In this document: positions 5,406-6,130 of the stretch, piece after piece | How the letters are laid out: each line of letters opens with the position of its first letter | How positions within the stretch are numbered: the first letter of the stretch is position 1 | Assembly (NCBI GenBank): GCA_003646055.1 | Contig: QNDZ01000102.1 | Location: 1-6,130 of the forward strand | Direction: 5' to 3' | Origin: a bacterium | GTDB lineage: Bacteria; Hydrothermota; UBA3072; B12-G15 | Length of the DNA stretch: 6,130 nucleotides | Position numbers and translations under genes: made by a program | The notes under the pieces: model-generated | Databases searched by the model: none | Told to the model about the DNA's origin: nothing | The model's input: the letters and a program-made list of their open reading frames with translations, nothing else

Positions 5406-6130
5406 ATGATACTCTTGAAAAATGGAAGAATTCATACACCAGAAGAGGTTTTTATAGGGGATGTGCTCATAGATGGTAAAAAAATCAAGGCCGTTGGTAA
5501 GAACATTAAACCCAAGGGGAATGTGGAGGTTCACGACATAAAGGGCTTGAACCTCTTTCCTGGATTTATTGATGCACACTCCCATGTGGGAATATTCCAG
5601 GAGGCAATAGGTGATGTCGGTTCTGATGGGAATGAGTGGGTTGACCCTGTTACACCCAACCTCAGGGCGATTGATGCCATCTACCCCCCTGATGTAGGGT
5701 TCAATGATGCCCTGAAGGCTGGCATCACATCTGTTTTCACCGGTCCTGGAAGTGCTAATGTGATTGGTGGGCAGAGTGTTGTTGTTAAAACTGGTGGTAG
5801 TATCATAGTTGACGAGAGGATTGTGAAGAATCCCGCAGGGATGAAGATGGCACTTGGTGAAAACCCCAAAAGGGTTTATGGCGACCAGAAAAGATCCCCT
5901 GCAACGAGGATGGCAAATGCTGCATTGATAAGGGATACATTCTATCAGGCAAGGGTTTATATGGAGAAGAAAGAGAAGAGCAAGAAATTCAATGAATACA
6001 ATTCAAAGTATGAGGCACTCATACCTGTTCTTAAAAGGCAAATCCCTGTGAGGGGACACTCACACAGGAGTGATGATATAGCCACATTCATAAGGTTGAG
6101 GGATGAAATAGGGTTTAAACTGGTGATTGA
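5406..6130 (+). CDS. Amidohydrolase, imidazolonepropionase-related (COG1228-like), 3' end outside window
   Basis: 241 complete codons are visible; the family usually has about 380-420 residues, so roughly the last 40 percent is missing. It starts 15 bases after the radical SAM stop. The N-terminal beta-sandwich strands (LLKNGRIHTP, GDVLIDGKKIKAVG) lead to FPGFIDAHSHVG, where His58 and His60 form the HxH metal site at the end of barrel strand 1. TSVFTGPGSANVIGGQ follows, then GMKMALGENPKRVYG (145-159), a stretch typical of this subgroup, and VRGHSHRSDDI (215-225), whose His residues correspond to later metal or substrate ligands. Family members hydrolyse cyclic amides, imidazolonepropionate or dipeptides using one or two divalent metals. 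No signal peptide is seen, so it is cytoplasmic. Presence of imidazolonepropionase itself is unlikely to be provable here, as no other histidine-degradation gene is near; a peptide or lactam substrate fits equally well. Confidence 0.85.
   Translation, partial: MILLKNGRIHTPEEVFIGDVLIDGKKIKAVGKNIKPKGNVEVHDIKGLNLFPGFIDAHSHVGIFQEAIGDVGSDGNEWVDPVTPNLRAIDAIYPPDVGFNDALKAGITSVFTGPGSANVIGGQSVVVKTGGSIIVDERIVKNPAGMKMALGENPKRVYGDQKRSPATRMANAALIRDTFYQARVYMEKKEKSKKFNEYNSKYEALIPVLKRQIPVRGHSHRSDDIATFIRLRDEIGFKLVI

Overview
The window holds six protein-coding genes in two divergent transcription units that share one 155-base control region (about 3090-3244). No tRNA, rRNA, CRISPR array or insertion sequence was seen. 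The organism looks like a Gram-negative-type (diderm) bacterium with moderate GC. Arg is mostly AGA/AGG and ribosome binding sites are strong (GGAGG), a style common in thermophilic and uncultured phyla. An SLH-bearing lipoprotein together with LPP20-type exported proteins would fit a deep-branching diderm lineage. The exact phylum cannot be read from this sequence and is left open.

Left half (1-3089, minus strand): a tightly packed envelope operon. In transcription order it encodes (i) an exported LPP20-family protein (2280-3089); (ii) a lipoprotein with four exact 34-residue TPRs followed by S-layer homology (SLH) repeats (1136-2260); and (iii) an exported FlgT/LPP20-like protein whose 3' end lies beyond the window (1-1128). 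Gaps are 19 and 7 bases, and the last ribosome binding site overlaps the preceding stop codon. The N-terminal modules of genes (i) and (iii) align without gaps at a constant offset of 18 residues, so they are paralogous domains. The set recalls the FlgP/FlgT pair of the Vibrio flagellar H/T rings, but no flagellar gene is present. A periplasmic or outer-membrane complex is a reasonable inference.

Right half (3245-6130, plus strand): a catabolic or biosynthetic operon. It encodes a LysN/ARO8-type PLP aminotransferase (3245-4450), a radical SAM/SPASM protein (about 4492-5390), and a metal-dependent amidohydrolase of the imidazolonepropionase-related group, cut by the right edge (5406-6130). The common substrate is unknown.

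The most unusual spot is 4484-4508. A perfect 11-bp hairpin made of a G7 and a C7 tract sits exactly at the 5' end of the radical SAM gene. The conserved CxxxCxxC cluster motif is encoded upstream of the first in-frame ATG (4554), and no in-frame ATG, GTG or TTG exists before it. The only suitable ATG (4492) lies inside the hairpin stem and is out of frame by one base across the C7 tract. This is a homopolymer sequencing error, a phase-variable switch or a frameshift; the sequence alone cannot decide which.
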